NCBI RefSeq assembly: GCF_004684775.1
Contig: NZ_SRIC01000012.1
Span: 1-64,000, forward strand
Length of the DNA stretch: 64,000 bases
Direction of reading: 5' to 3'
From: Streptomyces sp. MZ04
GTDB taxonomy: Bacteria; Actinomycetota; Actinomycetes; Streptomycetales; Streptomycetaceae
In this document: piece after piece, positions 17,253-25,630 of the stretch
Layout: the number at the start of each line of letters is the position of its first letter
Position numbering within the stretch: the stretch's first letter is position 1
Program-made: the position numbers and the translations under genes
The notes under the pieces: model-generated
Seen by the model: the letters and a program-made list of their open reading frames with translations, nothing else
Told to the model about the DNA's origin: nothing
Databases searched by the model: none

Positions 17253-19069
17253 CACGAAGTTCCCCTTCGTAGAAGGTAGTTGGGGCCTGTCGTGTAGTGC
17301 TTGTTGATGTCGGCGGCACCGGAGCGCTCCTTGGAGAGCAGGGTGCCCGCGGTGACCATCGCCTTGACGGGCAGCTCCGCCGCGTCCAGGACGTGCGTGC
17401 GCAGCGGCGCTCCCGGCTCTCCGGGGCCCGTGCCGAGCCGCGCGACCGCCTCCGCGAGCCGGTCGCGCACGAGCCGCAGCAACCGGTCCAGCGGGGCGTG
17501 GCCGTGCCGGGCGAGCCCGAAGGCGTAGGCGCCCGCGCAGAGATGGACGGTGATGGTGGTGAACAGGTCGAGCACGGGCCCGTCGCCGTCGACGAAGATC
17601 CTCGCGTCGTCGAACTCCCTTGGATCGGGGGCCTGTTCGCCCATGACGTCACGGAGCCGGGCGTGGTGGATGCGCGGCCCGTCGTTGTCCTTGAGCAGCA
17701 GCCGCAGGCGAGTCCGCCCCGGTGCCTCCTCGTCCAGGACCAGCGAGATGTTCTGCTGGTGCGACTCCAGGGCGATGCCGTAGGCGAAGAGGGTGGTCTG
17801 CCAGTCGAAGAGCAGGGTGAGTGCGGCGTCGAGGAGGGCGAGTGGATCGCCGCCGTGGAACCGCTCGGCGAGCCGGTCGATCAGCAGCGGTCCCGCACCG
17901 CCGGGCACCGGGCACAGCAGGGCGGCCATCGGCACGACGACGGCTTCGTCGAGGCCGGCCGGATACCGGCGCAGGAGCACGGCGAGCAGTTCGTGCCCGG
18001 CGTGCGCGTAACGCGTCTCGTCGGCGTGCAGGACGACGCCCTGGAAGCGCGGTTCACGGGCGATGACGCTCTCGATGAGCCGCTGGCCCGCGGCGCCGTC
18101 GACGAGCGTGCCGGGTTTGATGGTGCGCCGGTTGCGCAGCCCCAAGGTGGCGGTGGCGAGCGGCAGTTTGAGGTGGTGCGAGGCGTCCGCGGTGCGGGCG
18201 ACGGTCCGCATCGACAGGGTCGGTACGACGTCGGGGCCTGGCCCGTCAAGGAGCTCGGCCCGCCCGTCGAGCCCCGCCGCGCGCAGCGCGTCCCGCAGGG
18301 GGCCGCCGACGGTCAACGGGTGCACGGGGAAGAGGTAGTGGCTCCCCTCGTACTGCGGCAGGCCCGCGGCCAGGGGCGACAGCCAGGTGTCGGTGCCGCC
18401 GCCCACGGTGACGTCCTCCCGCGGCACGGCGAGACGGCGCAGCGCGAAGCGTGGATGGAACTCGGGTGCGTACGACCGGAGTTGGGCGACGGACAGTCCG
18501 GATCGGCCGCGCGAGGTCGGATAGACCGGGTGATCGGCCCGCGCGGCGAGGGTGTCGTATCCGAGCCCGGCGGCGAGACCGGTCCAGGTGGCCGGGTCCT
18601 TGCCGAACCGGTCGGTGAGGAGGCCGTCGACCTCCTCGCGTGTCTCGGCGTGCAGCCGCACGGCGTCGAGCGCCAGCCCGCACTCCTCGGCGAAGGCGTC
18701 GAACCCGGCGCGGTCCGCCGGATCCGCGAGATCGCGGAGTGCGGCCATGACGGTGTGCGCGTCGCCGAGTTCGGAGCCGTCGGACTCCCGCAGGAGCAGG
18801 GGGAGCCGGGCGGCGTACACGCCTTGGAAACCGTCCTCGTGCACCGCCATCAGTAAGGCGTCACCGGTCGCCGCGCCCCGCGCCGGAAGGGCGAGCCGCA
18901 GCCGCAGCCGCAGCCACAGGCCGTCCGGCCGCCGAACGGGCTCGCTGCGGGTGCGCCACCCCACGACGTCCTCCCGCAGGAGGGTGCTCAGGACGCGGAG
19001 CAGGAGGTCCGTCCCGGTCCCGGCGGCAGGAGCCAGGTCCGTGGGCGCCAGGTCCGTGGGGCGCGTCAC
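17252..19069 (-). CDS. IucA/IucC-family siderophore synthetase (NIS-A), atypical ATP loop
   Basis: A 605-aa NIS synthetase and the second gene of the biosynthetic operon, overlapping the ATP-grasp gene by GTGA. It retains FPVHPLTVGG (about 247-256), DASHHLKLPLA (about 297), ALESHQQNISL (about 426) and LLLKDNDGPRIHH. The first ATP-contacting loop reads DHPVYPTSRGRSGLS (179-193), where the family normally has HPxHPxxKxR: the second His is Tyr and the Lys is Arg. It may thus be kinetically different or specialised. The two synthetases of this operon are not close paralogues and should act on different carboxyl groups. Confidence 0.9.
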   Translation of the reverse strand: MTRPTDLAPTDLAPAAGTGTDLLLRVLSTLLREDVVGWRTRSEPVRRPDGLWLRLRLRLALPARGAATGDALLMAVHEDGFQGVYAARLPLLLRESDGSELGDAHTVMAALRDLADPADRAGFDAFAEECGLALDAVRLHAETREEVDGLLTDRFGKDPATWTGLAAGLGYDTLAARADHPVYPTSRGRSGLSVAQLRSYAPEFHPRFALRRLAVPREDVTVGGGTDTWLSPLAAGLPQYEGSHYLFPVHPLTVGGPLRDALRAAGLDGRAELLDGPGPDVVPTLSMRTVARTADASHHLKLPLATATLGLRNRRTIKPGTLVDGAAGQRLIESVIAREPRFQGVVLHADETRYAHAGHELLAVLLRRYPAGLDEAVVVPMAALLCPVPGGAGPLLIDRLAERFHGGDPLALLDAALTLLFDWQTTLFAYGIALESHQQNISLVLDEEAPGRTRLRLLLKDNDGPRIHHARLRDVMGEQAPDPREFDDARIFVDGDGPVLDLFTTITVHLCAGAYAFGLARHGHAPLDRLLRLVRDRLAEAVARLGTGPGEPGAPLRTHVLDAAELPVKAMVTAGTLLSKERSGAADINKHYTTGPNYLLRRGTS

Positions 19070-20316
19070 GGGGTGATCTCCCAGTGCTGAGCGGCGAGGA
19101 AGTCCGCCACGGCGCGGTCCACCGCCGACTGGTCGGTGCCGGTGGCGCGCACGACACCGAGGAAGTCACGGTTGGTGCCGTACAGCTCGTGCCGCTCGCC
19201 GACCCGGCGCAGCGGACGGTACGTCAACTGAACCCCGTCGAGTGTCACTTCACTCGCGGACGGGGCCGCCGTCAGGGTTCCCGCGCGCTGGGCGCACGGA
19301 TAGTCGAGCCGGGCTCTGCCGTCGGCGCGCGCGCCCAGATCGGCGGGCAGCGGCTCGCCCAGATGCGTACGGAGGATGTGCTCGAAGAGCGGGATGCCGA
19401 GGAGCTGCGCGAGGAGCAGATCGCACTGGTCGCCGATGGCGCGGTAGTTGACCTCTATGAGCCGCGCCCGGCCGTCCGCCACCACGAACTCCGTGTGGCA
19501 GGCGCCGAACCCGACGCCCAGCGCGTCGAGTTGGGCGAGAACCTGCGCGACCACCGGCTCCGGATGCGCGGGTTCGAAGGCGAGCCGCTCCTCGATGAAG
19601 TACGGCGGCGGGGACACGTCCGTGCGGAAGCCGCCCAGGACGTGCCGCAGCCGGCCGTCGCCGAGGGTCTCCAGGGTGCACAGCTCCCCGGTGAGATACT
19701 CCTCGACGACCAGCGCGGCGCCGGGGCGCCTCGCCTGTATCTCCGCGCACCGCTTCACGAGCTGGTCGGGCCCGTCGACCAGGACCACGTCCTCGCTCGC
19801 CACGCCCTCACGGGGTTTGAGCACGCACGGGTACGGCACGTCGAGGGCGGTGAGCTCCGCCGGATCCTGCCCCGCGGCGAGCTCCGCCGACCACACCGCG
19901 TCGGCGCCCGCGGCGGCGAGATGGCGGCGCATCTGCGCCTTGTCCTTGGTGCGCAGCGCCGCCCGCCAGTCCTTGCCGGGCAGCCCGAAGTACTCGGCGG
20001 CCAGGGCGGTCTGGGTCTGCAGGTGGTCGCTGTTGGTGAAGATGGCGTCGGGGGTGTGGTGCGTCGAGATCCGGCTGATGACGGCGCGGAAATCGCGTAC
20101 GTCGCACTCCAGGATCTCCAGGTCCGGGTGTCCGGGCAGAGGAGACTCGGACTGATGTGCCTCGGTCCGATGTGCCTCGGTCCGATGTGCCTCGGTCCGA
20201 TGGGACTCGGGCTGATCGGTGAGGAGGGTGACGTCGAGGCCGAGTCGGCGGGCGGCGGGCAGAAAGCCTTCGGTGACCGAGTCGGTGGGGTTGCGGGCAA
20301 GGACGTACAGCCGCAT
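19066..20316 (-). CDS. ATP-grasp ligase, first gene of the siderophore biosynthetic operon
   Basis: A 416-aa ATP-grasp enzyme, expected to activate a carboxylate as acyl phosphate and join it to an amine. The N-terminal pre-grasp domain (MRLYVLARNPTDSVTEGF) is followed by FTNSDHLQTQTALAAEYFGLPG, the ATP-binding VPYPCVLKPREGVASEDVV, ALVVEEYLTGELCTLE and the metal-binding ARLIEVNYRAIGDQ. A repeat HRTEA x3 lies in residues 43-60. The ATG was preferred over a GTG 12 bases upstream because it opens the conserved region. Its place at the head of an NIS operon suggests an amide-forming step, for example adding an amino acid; the substrate is unknown. Confidence 0.88.
   Translation of the reverse strand: MRLYVLARNPTDSVTEGFLPAARRLGLDVTLLTDQPESHRTEAHRTEAHRTEAHQSESPLPGHPDLEILECDVRDFRAVISRISTHHTPDAIFTNSDHLQTQTALAAEYFGLPGKDWRAALRTKDKAQMRRHLAAAGADAVWSAELAAGQDPAELTALDVPYPCVLKPREGVASEDVVLVDGPDQLVKRCAEIQARRPGAALVVEEYLTGELCTLETLGDGRLRHVLGGFRTDVSPPPYFIEERLAFEPAHPEPVVAQVLAQLDALGVGFGACHTEFVVADGRARLIEVNYRAIGDQCDLLLAQLLGIPLFEHILRTHLGEPLPADLGARADGRARLDYPCAQRAGTLTAAPSASEVTLDGVQLTYRPLRRVGERHELYGTNRDFLGVVRATGTDQSAVDRAVADFLAAQHWEITP
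20154..20198. repeat. 15-bp tandem repeat inside the ATP-grasp gene
   Basis: Three exact 15-bp units (GATGTGCCTCGGTCC) with imperfect copies on each side. The unit length keeps the frame and encodes HRTEA repeats on the minus strand in a loop between the pre-grasp strands, so copy number can vary without breaking the gene. Confidence 0.9.
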
Positions 20317-20368
20317 GGGCGAGTCCACTTCCGGGTGTGAACGCGAGTGCGTGGGTGCGTGGGAGGGA

Positions 20369-20400
20369 ACGGGGACGGCCTTGTGAGGGGCCGTCCCCGT
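20369..20400 (-). terminator. 12-bp perfect hairpin between uptake and biosynthesis genes
   Basis: ACGGGGACGGCC pairs perfectly with GGCCGTCCCCGT around an 8-base loop. It lies between the stop codon of the binding lipoprotein and the ATP-grasp start, both on the minus strand. It may end the uptake operon or give partial read-through into the biosynthetic operon. No separate iron box was found between the two operons, so read-through would explain common iron control. Confidence 0.75.
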
Positions 20401-20408
20401 GACAAGTG

Positions 20409-21416
20409 CTACTTCTTGGGGAGTTCGACGCCGGTGGCCTTCGCCACGTCCTCGAGGACGTGCTCAGCGGCCTGGACGCCGATGCCCGACATCCACGTCT
20501 CGTCCGGCACGGTGAAGACCTTGTCCTGCTTGACGGCCTTCAGGTCCTTCCAGACGGGGTTGGACGTGACGTCCTTCTTCTGGGTCTTGTCCGGCGCGTC
20601 GGCGACGGTCACGAAGATCAGGTCGGCCTCGGCCTTGTCGATCTGCTCGGGGCTGACGTCCAGCATCGGCTTCTCGGGGTCGGCCGAGTTCTGCGATGCG
20701 GGGCGGGTCAGGCCGATGTCGTTCAGGACGATGCCGCTGTAGGAGGACTTCTGGTAGAGCCGGGTCGGGCCCGCGATGAAGCGGACGACCGAGGCCGACG
20801 GCATCTTCCCGTCGTACTTCTTCTTGATGGACTCGCCCAGGGCCTTGGCGCGCGCCTCGTAGCTCTTCATCGCGGCGTCGGCCTGCTTCTCCTTGCCGAG
20901 CGCCTTGGCGTGGACCTTCAGGTTCTCCTTCCAGGGGGCACCCGTCGTCTCGGTGAAGACGGTCGGGGCGATCGCCTTGAGCTTGTCGTAGACCTTCTCG
21001 TGGCGGACCTTGGAGGACAGGATCAGGTCGGGCTTGAGGGAGGCGATCAGCTCCAGGTTCGGCTCCTCCATCGGGCCGACGTCCTTCACCCCGCCGATCT
21101 TGTCCTTGAGGTACGAGGGGAAGCCGCCCGCGGTCTTGAAGTGCGGGGAGACCGCGCCGACCGGCTTGATGCCGAGCAGCGTGACGTCGTCGAGCTCGCC
21201 GGTGTCGAGCACGACGACCTTCTCCGGGCTCGCGGGGATCTCGGTGCTGCCCATCGCGTGCTTGATGGTGCGCGGGAAACCGGCGTCGGCGGCGGAGTCC
21301 GACGTGCTCTTGCCGTCCTTGTCGGAGTCGCCGCCGCACGCGGCGAGCGTGCCGGTGCCGAGCGCCACGGTGAGCAGGACGGCACTGAGCCTGCGGGTGA
21401 GACTTCGGTTGGTCAT
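20409..21416 (-). CDS. iron-siderophore substrate-binding lipoprotein
   Basis: A 335-aa ABC-type binding protein of the FecB/CeuE class. The signal peptide ends in the lipobox LAAC with C27 as the lipid anchor, followed by a charged linker. The ligand-binding fold is recognisable by KVVVLDTGELDDVTLLGIKPVGA, LELIASLKPDLILSS and the C-terminal lobe (WKDLKAVKQDKVFTVPDETW). It should capture the ferric siderophore outside the cell for the two FecCD permeases upstream in the same operon. AAGGGA is the likely ribosome site, 12 bases before the ATG, so translation may be weak relative to the family. Confidence 0.93.
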   Translation of the reverse strand: MTNRSLTRRLSAVLLTVALGTGTLAACGGDSDKDGKSTSDSAADAGFPRTIKHAMGSTEIPASPEKVVVLDTGELDDVTLLGIKPVGAVSPHFKTAGGFPSYLKDKIGGVKDVGPMEEPNLELIASLKPDLILSSKVRHEKVYDKLKAIAPTVFTETTGAPWKENLKVHAKALGKEKQADAAMKSYEARAKALGESIKKKYDGKMPSASVVRFIAGPTRLYQKSSYSGIVLNDIGLTRPASQNSADPEKPMLDVSPEQIDKAEADLIFVTVADAPDKTQKKDVTSNPVWKDLKAVKQDKVFTVPDETWMSGIGVQAAEHVLEDVAKATGVELPKK

Positions 21417-21454
21417 GAGGGTTGGGTTCCCTTGCTGTGAGCGGAGGTTGGGGC

Positions 21455-21572
21455 GGGACAGGCGGGACAGGCGGGACAGGCGGGACTGACAGGACAGAGA
21501 CGGGACAGGCGGGACTGACAGGACAGAGACGGGACTGACGGGACTGACGGGATGAACGGGACGAACGGGACG
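21455..21572. repeat. GGGACAGGC/GGGACTGAC minisatellite between ATPase and lipoprotein genes
   Basis: The 157-base spacer is almost wholly made of short direct repeats. GGGACAGGC occurs three times in a row near 21455; a 29-bp unit is repeated head to tail at 21481-21509 and 21510-21538; shorter GGGACTGAC and GGGACGAAC copies follow. It could affect mRNA folding between two cotranscribed genes or simply reflect slippage. Confidence 0.88.
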
Positions 21573-21573
21573 A

Positions 21574-22431
21574 TCAGGCGGGGACGGCCGGATCGTCGTC
21601 CGAGGTGTGCCGGGCGGCTCTGCCCTTCGGCACGACCAGCGGGGTGCCGGTCTCCGGGTCGGGGATGACCCGGCAGTCGACGTCGAACACGTCCTTGACG
21701 AGGTCGGCGTCGAGTACGTCGGCGGGCGCCCCGGCGGCGGCAAGGCGGCCGTCCTTGAGGACGACCAGATGGTCCGCGTACCGGGCGGCCTGCCCGAGGT
21801 CGTGCAGCACCATCACCACGGTGCGGCCCGCCTCGGCGTGCAGATCGGCCACCAGGTCGAGTACGTCGAGCTGGTGCCGCAGATCGAGGAAGGTGGTCGG
21901 CTCGTCCAGGAGCAGCAACTCGGTGTCCTGGGCCAGTGCGAGGGCGATCCAGGCGCGCTGGCGCTGACCGCCGGAGAGCCGGTCCACGGACTGGTCGCGC
22001 AGCTCGGAGGTGCCGGTGCGCTCCAACGCCTCGTCCACCGCGGCCTGGTCGGCCTTGGACCAGGGGCTGAGGAAGGTCTGGTGGGGGTAGCGGCCCAGGC
22101 GTACGAGCGCTTCGACGGTGATGGCGTCGGGCGTGACCGGCTGCTGCGGCAGCAGACCCATCCGGCGGGCCAGCGCCCGCGCCGACATGCGGTGGATGTC
22201 GGCGCCGTCCAGGGCGACACTGCCGCCGGCCGGGGCGAGCAGCCGCGTCAGGCCTCTGAGCAGGGTGGACTTGCCGCAGGCGTTGGGGCCGACGATCGCG
22301 GTGACGGCGCCGCCGGGCAGGGTGACGTCGAGGCCGCCGACGACGACCTTCTCGCCGTAGCGCAGGTCGAGGCCGTGCGTGGAGAGCTGGTTGGCGGGGG
22401 ACGTCCGCGTGGACGTCTGGGTGGGGCTCAT
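21574..22431 (-). CDS. ferric-siderophore ABC transporter ATPase (FepC/FecE type)
   Basis: A 285-aa ATPase. Walker A is GPNACGKST (about 44-52, with Ala-Cys in place of the usual Gly-Ala-Gly pair), Q loop LLPQQPVTPDAITVEALV, signature LSGGQRQRAW, Walker B LLLLDEPTTFLDL and switch His in LHDLGQAARYAD. The DPETGTPLVVP end is usual for siderophore importers. The ATG overlaps the permease stop codon by 4 bases. It powers uptake through the two FecCD permeases. Confidence 0.94.
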   Translation of the reverse strand: MSPTQTSTRTSPANQLSTHGLDLRYGEKVVVGGLDVTLPGGAVTAIVGPNACGKSTLLRGLTRLLAPAGGSVALDGADIHRMSARALARRMGLLPQQPVTPDAITVEALVRLGRYPHQTFLSPWSKADQAAVDEALERTGTSELRDQSVDRLSGGQRQRAWIALALAQDTELLLLDEPTTFLDLRHQLDVLDLVADLHAEAGRTVVMVLHDLGQAARYADHLVVLKDGRLAAAGAPADVLDADLVKDVFDVDCRVIPDPETGTPLVVPKGRAARHTSDDDPAVPA

Positions 22432-23483
22432 GCGGCACTCCGGTTGACGGGCCTGCTCTGTCGGATCATCAGCACAAGGAGCCAGGGGGCGCCGAGCGTC
22501 GCGGTGACCACGCCGACCGGAAGCCCGGAGACCGGCAGCAGATGTTGGACGATCAGGTCCGACGCGAGCAGCAGGATCGCTCCCGTCAGACCGGTGAGTG
22601 CGAGCGTCCCGGGCGTCGGCGGGCCCGCGACGAACCGCACCAGGTGCGGGACCGCGAGCGCGACGAACGCCACGGGGCCGGTGAGCGCGGCGGCCAGCGA
22701 GGCCAGGACGATGGCGGTGACCAGGAGTTGGAGCCGCGAGGCGGACGTGTTCAGGCCGAGGCCGCCCGCCGACTCGTCGCCCAGGTCCAGGACGGCGAGC
22801 CGTCGCTGCAGGCCGAAGGCGGCCATGAGCGCGAGCGCCATCGTGCCCCCGGCGGCCCACACCTCGGTCCAGTTCCGCCCGTAGAGCGATCCGGTGGTCC
22901 ACTGCAGGGCGGAGCTCGCGAGTTCGGCGGGGAAGCGCACGACCATGAGGTTCACGGCGGCGGCCAGGCCCGCCTGGACGGCGAGGCCGACGAGCACGAG
23001 CCGGGTGACGGTGAGCCCCGAGCGCCAGCCGAACACCCCGAGCAGCAGCGCGGCGAGCATCCCGCCGCCGAGCGCGGCCACCGGGATGAGCGTCTGCGAG
23101 GCCCCGGTGGCGAGGAGCACGACGGCGCCGAAGGAGGCGCCGCCGGTCACGCCCATCACGTCCGGTGAGGCGAGGGGATTGCGGAACACCCGCTGCAGCA
23201 GCGACCCGGCGATCCCGAGCCCGACGCCGGCGATGACCGCGGCGGTCATCCGGGGCGCCCGGAATTCCTGTACGACGAGGACGTCACCGGGGTCGCCGAG
23301 ACCGACGAGGCCGCGCAGCGCGACGGAGGCGGACAGCGGCATCTGCCCGGTGGTGAGGGCGAGTGTGACGAGGACGAAGAGGACGGCGATGCCGGGGACG
23401 GCGAGCAGCGTGATGCGGCGCCGCTGCCTGGCCCGCGCCCCGGTCGGCGCGGCCTTGACGTCACGTACGGCGAGGACGGTCAT
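22428..23483 (-). CDS. FecCD-family iron-siderophore permease 2
   Basis: A 351-aa inner-membrane permease with about nine to ten helices. The FecCD signatures EFRAPRMTAAVIAGVGLGIAG, RNPLASPDVMGVTGGASFGA and GPVAFVALAVPHLVRFVAG are present, the last being the loop that contacts the ATPase. The start overlaps the stop of permease 1 (ATGA). A 25-residue basic N-terminal extension (RARQRRR) precedes the first helix. It forms the heterodimeric channel with permease 1. Confidence 0.93.
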   Translation of the reverse strand: MTVLAVRDVKAAPTGARARQRRRITLLAVPGIAVLFVLVTLALTTGQMPLSASVALRGLVGLGDPGDVLVVQEFRAPRMTAAVIAGVGLGIAGSLLQRVFRNPLASPDVMGVTGGASFGAVVLLATGASQTLIPVAALGGGMLAALLLGVFGWRSGLTVTRLVLVGLAVQAGLAAAVNLMVVRFPAELASSALQWTTGSLYGRNWTEVWAAGGTMALALMAAFGLQRRLAVLDLGDESAGGLGLNTSASRLQLLVTAIVLASLAAALTGPVAFVALAVPHLVRFVAGPPTPGTLALTGLTGAILLLASDLIVQHLLPVSGLPVGVVTATLGAPWLLVLMIRQSRPVNRSAA

Positions 23484-24499
23484 CGGGCCACCTTCCGGGC
23501 GAGGACCGCGAGCAGCGGTGCGCCGAGGAAGGCGCTGACGATGCCGACCTCGAGTTCGGAGGGGCGTACGACGACCCGGCCGAGCACATCGGCGGCGAGC
23601 AGGAGCAGCGGCCCGGCGATGAGGCAGCCCGGCACGAGCAGCCGGTGGTCGGAGCCGACCGCGAGCCGCACCAGGTGCGGGGCGGCGAGCCCGATGAAGG
23701 CGACGGGGCCGGCGACCGCGACCGCCGAACCGGCGAGCAGCACGACCGCGATGCCGCCGACCACCCGGATCCTGGCGACGGGCACGCCGAGCGCCTGTGC
23801 CGAATCGTCGCCCAGGGCGAGGGCGTTGAGGGCGGGCGAGATCGCGAGGGCGATGACCAGACCGATGACGAGGGTGGGAAGCACCGGCCAGAGCACGTCG
23901 AGGGTGCGCCCGGACAGCGATCCCGCGAGCCAGAAGCGCGCCTCGTCCAGGGTGCGTTCGCTGGCCAGCATCACGGCCTGGGTCCAGGAGAGGAGCACCA
24001 TCTGCAGGACCACACCGCCGAGGGCGAGCCGCACCGGGTCGAGATCGCCGGCCCGGCGGGCAAGGAGCTGCGCCAGCATTCCGGCCCCGGCGGCTCCGGC
24101 GAAGGCGAACCACAAGTACTCGATGGGCTGGGTGAGATGAAGGGCGTAGATCGCGACGACGACCGCGAAGCCCGCGCCCGCGTTGATGCCGAGCGTGGTC
24201 GGTGAGGCGAGCGGGTTGCGGGTGATGCCCTGGGCGACCGCTCCGGCCACGCCGAGGGCGGCGCCCACCGCGAGCGCGACGACGGTGCGCGGCAGCCGCA
24301 GCCCCGTGACCACGATCGCGTCCCTTCCGTGGGCGTCGCCGAAGAGGGCGTCGGCCACTGTGGACAGCGGCACCGGGCGTGACCCGAGGGCCAGGCTCAG
24401 CGCGGCACACAGCACCAACGCGCCGAATCCGGCGAGGAGCAGAGGGATCCGCCGTGCGGAGAGGTTGCCTGGTGGGGCACCCCGATCGATCTTGGACAC
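23480..24499 (-). CDS. FecCD-family iron-siderophore permease 1
   Basis: A 339-aa permease, first gene of the uptake operon. It shows LRLPRTVVALAVGAALGVAGAV, RNPLASPTTLGINAGAGFAV and GPVAFIGLAAPHLVRLAVG. The frame can be extended to a TTG at 24538, but that stretch carries the iron box and a TTGACA -35 element, so the GTG at 24499 was chosen. No ribosome site precedes it, and a -10-like TAAACT ends 8 bases upstream, so the mRNA may be almost leaderless. Transcription should be shut by DmdR/IdeR under high iron. Confidence 0.92.
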   Translation of the reverse strand: MSKIDRGAPPGNLSARRIPLLLAGFGALVLCAALSLALGSRPVPLSTVADALFGDAHGRDAIVVTGLRLPRTVVALAVGAALGVAGAVAQGITRNPLASPTTLGINAGAGFAVVVAIYALHLTQPIEYLWFAFAGAAGAGMLAQLLARRAGDLDPVRLALGGVVLQMVLLSWTQAVMLASERTLDEARFWLAGSLSGRTLDVLWPVLPTLVIGLVIALAISPALNALALGDDSAQALGVPVARIRVVGGIAVVLLAGSAVAVAGPVAFIGLAAPHLVRLAVGSDHRLLVPGCLIAGPLLLLAADVLGRVVVRPSELEVGIVSAFLGAPLLAVLARKVAR

Positions 24500-24510
24500 G
24501 GGGGTGGAGT

Positions 24511-24529
24511 TTAGGTTAGGTATACCTAA
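24511..24529. promoter_or_regulatory. iron box (DmdR/IdeR operator) of the uptake operon
   Basis: TTAGGTTAGGTATACCTAA matches nearly all positions of the actinobacterial iron box (TWAGGTWAGSCTWACCTWA). It lies between a minus-strand TTGACA (24538-24533) and a TAAACT hexamer, so the repressor would cover the promoter spacer. Confidence 0.92.
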
Positions 24530-24615
24530 GGTTGTCAACTCACTGTGAATGACTTGTTACCTGTGGCGGTGACATGGGGGGCGCACCGCGCAAAAGGAGG
24601 CGCAGCGCGGAAAAA

Positions 24616-24634
24616 TAAGGTAAGCCTTGCCTTG
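24616..24634. promoter_or_regulatory. second iron box, in front of the siderophore reductase
   Basis: TAAGGTAAGCCTTGCCTTG fits 17 of 19 positions of the same consensus. It is 58 bases upstream of the reductase GTG and 87 bases from the first box, so each divergent promoter has its own operator. Confidence 0.85.
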
Positions 24635-24691
24635 TTGCTCGCGGATCAGTTCCGGCGTGCGACCGATGTTCCTGCCCTCCGAGGAGTACGA

Positions 24692-25609
24692 GTGCCGCTG
24701 ACCGTGGCCCCGGTGATGGCGCCGACCGCCACCGCGCCGAGCCCCGCCGTCCTGAGCCCCGCCGTCCTGAGCCCCGCCGTCCTGAGCCCCGCCACCCTGA
24801 TCGCCGCGACCTACCGGCGGCTCGCCGCGCGGTGCGAGACGCTCGCGGTCACGGTCGCGAAACGTGACTCCACGGCACGTCAAGGGTGGCTCACCGGCGC
24901 GGAGTTGGCGGAACATCCGGAGGCGCTCGCGGCCTTTGTGGCGGCCGAGGCCGACCGGATCCGCGCGGGCCACGCCCACACGCCACGGCCGGACGTCGCG
25001 GCGTCCCGCGCGCTGCACGACTACCTCTGGTCCGTCTCGCTGCTGATGAGCGGCGCCTGGTACCTGGAGCGGCGCGTGCCGCGCGTCCGGCCCGAGGACG
25101 TGCGGGTCGACCTGGCGACCGGGGCCTTCGAGGTCGTCCCCGGCTCCTTCGCCTGCTTCCCCGACGACCCGGCCGCCGGACTCCCCGGCGTCCGGGTGCT
25201 GCCGGACGAGGAGTCGCTGCGCACCGAACTGCGCGCGGCGGTGGTCGCCCACATGCGGCCGCTGCTCGACGCGATCGGCCCTCAACTGCGGCGCGGACCA
25301 CGGGCGTTGTGGGGCATGGCCGGTGACGACCTGATCTCCGGGATCTGGTACGTGGGGCGGATGCTCGGCCAGGAGGAGGAGTCGCTGCGGGCCGTAGACG
25401 CGCTGCTCCCCGGGCCCGTCGCGCCCTTCCCTGGCGGCGCCGCCTTCCGGCATCTGACGACCCGTGACGGGATGCGCCACCCCACCCGGACACGTCTGGG
25501 CTGCTGCCTCTACTACACGATCCCGGCGGCCGAAGCGTGCGGAACCTGCCCCCGCGTCTGCGACTCCGAGCGGCTGCGCAGGGTGGAGGCCGAACGGGCC
25601 GGGGCGTGA
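24692..25609 (+). CDS. (2Fe-2S) ferric-siderophore reductase (FhuF-like)
   Basis: A 305-aa cytoplasmic protein expected to reduce the imported ferric siderophore and release iron. The C terminus carries C271-C272-x10-C283-x2-C286, the FhuF-type [2Fe-2S] binding pattern, plus an extra C290. The upstream region holds the conserved DYLWSVSLLMSGAWYLERRVPR and FAC blocks. The GTG was chosen because GAGGAG lies 6 bases before it; a longer reading from 24545 would translate through the iron box and promoter. An Ala/Pro-rich N terminus contains four LSPAV-type repeats. It is divergent from the uptake operon. Confidence 0.88.
   Translation: MPLTVAPVMAPTATAPSPAVLSPAVLSPAVLSPATLIAATYRRLAARCETLAVTVAKRDSTARQGWLTGAELAEHPEALAAFVAAEADRIRAGHAHTPRPDVAASRALHDYLWSVSLLMSGAWYLERRVPRVRPEDVRVDLATGAFEVVPGSFACFPDDPAAGLPGVRVLPDEESLRTELRAAVVAHMRPLLDAIGPQLRRGPRALWGMAGDDLISGIWYVGRMLGQEEESLRAVDALLPGPVAPFPGGAAFRHLTTRDGMRHPTRTRLGCCLYYTIPAAEACGTCPRVCDSERLRRVEAERAGA
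24739..24798. repeat. 15-bp tandem repeat inside the reductase gene
   Basis: Three exact units (GAGCCCCGCCGTCCT) and a fourth imperfect one keep the reading frame and encode LSPAV repeats just before the folded part of the reductase. Confidence 0.9.
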
Positions 25610-25630
25610 CGCGCGGTAGATCGTGTCCGA

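Noticed and set aside
24500-24538. TTG start for FecCD permease 1
   Set aside because: The stretch contains the -35 element and the first iron box, so it is promoter, not coding sequence.
24545-24691. N-terminal extension of the siderophore reductase
   Set aside because: It would translate through a 17-of-19 iron box and lacks a ribosome site; the GTG at 24692 has an excellent one.
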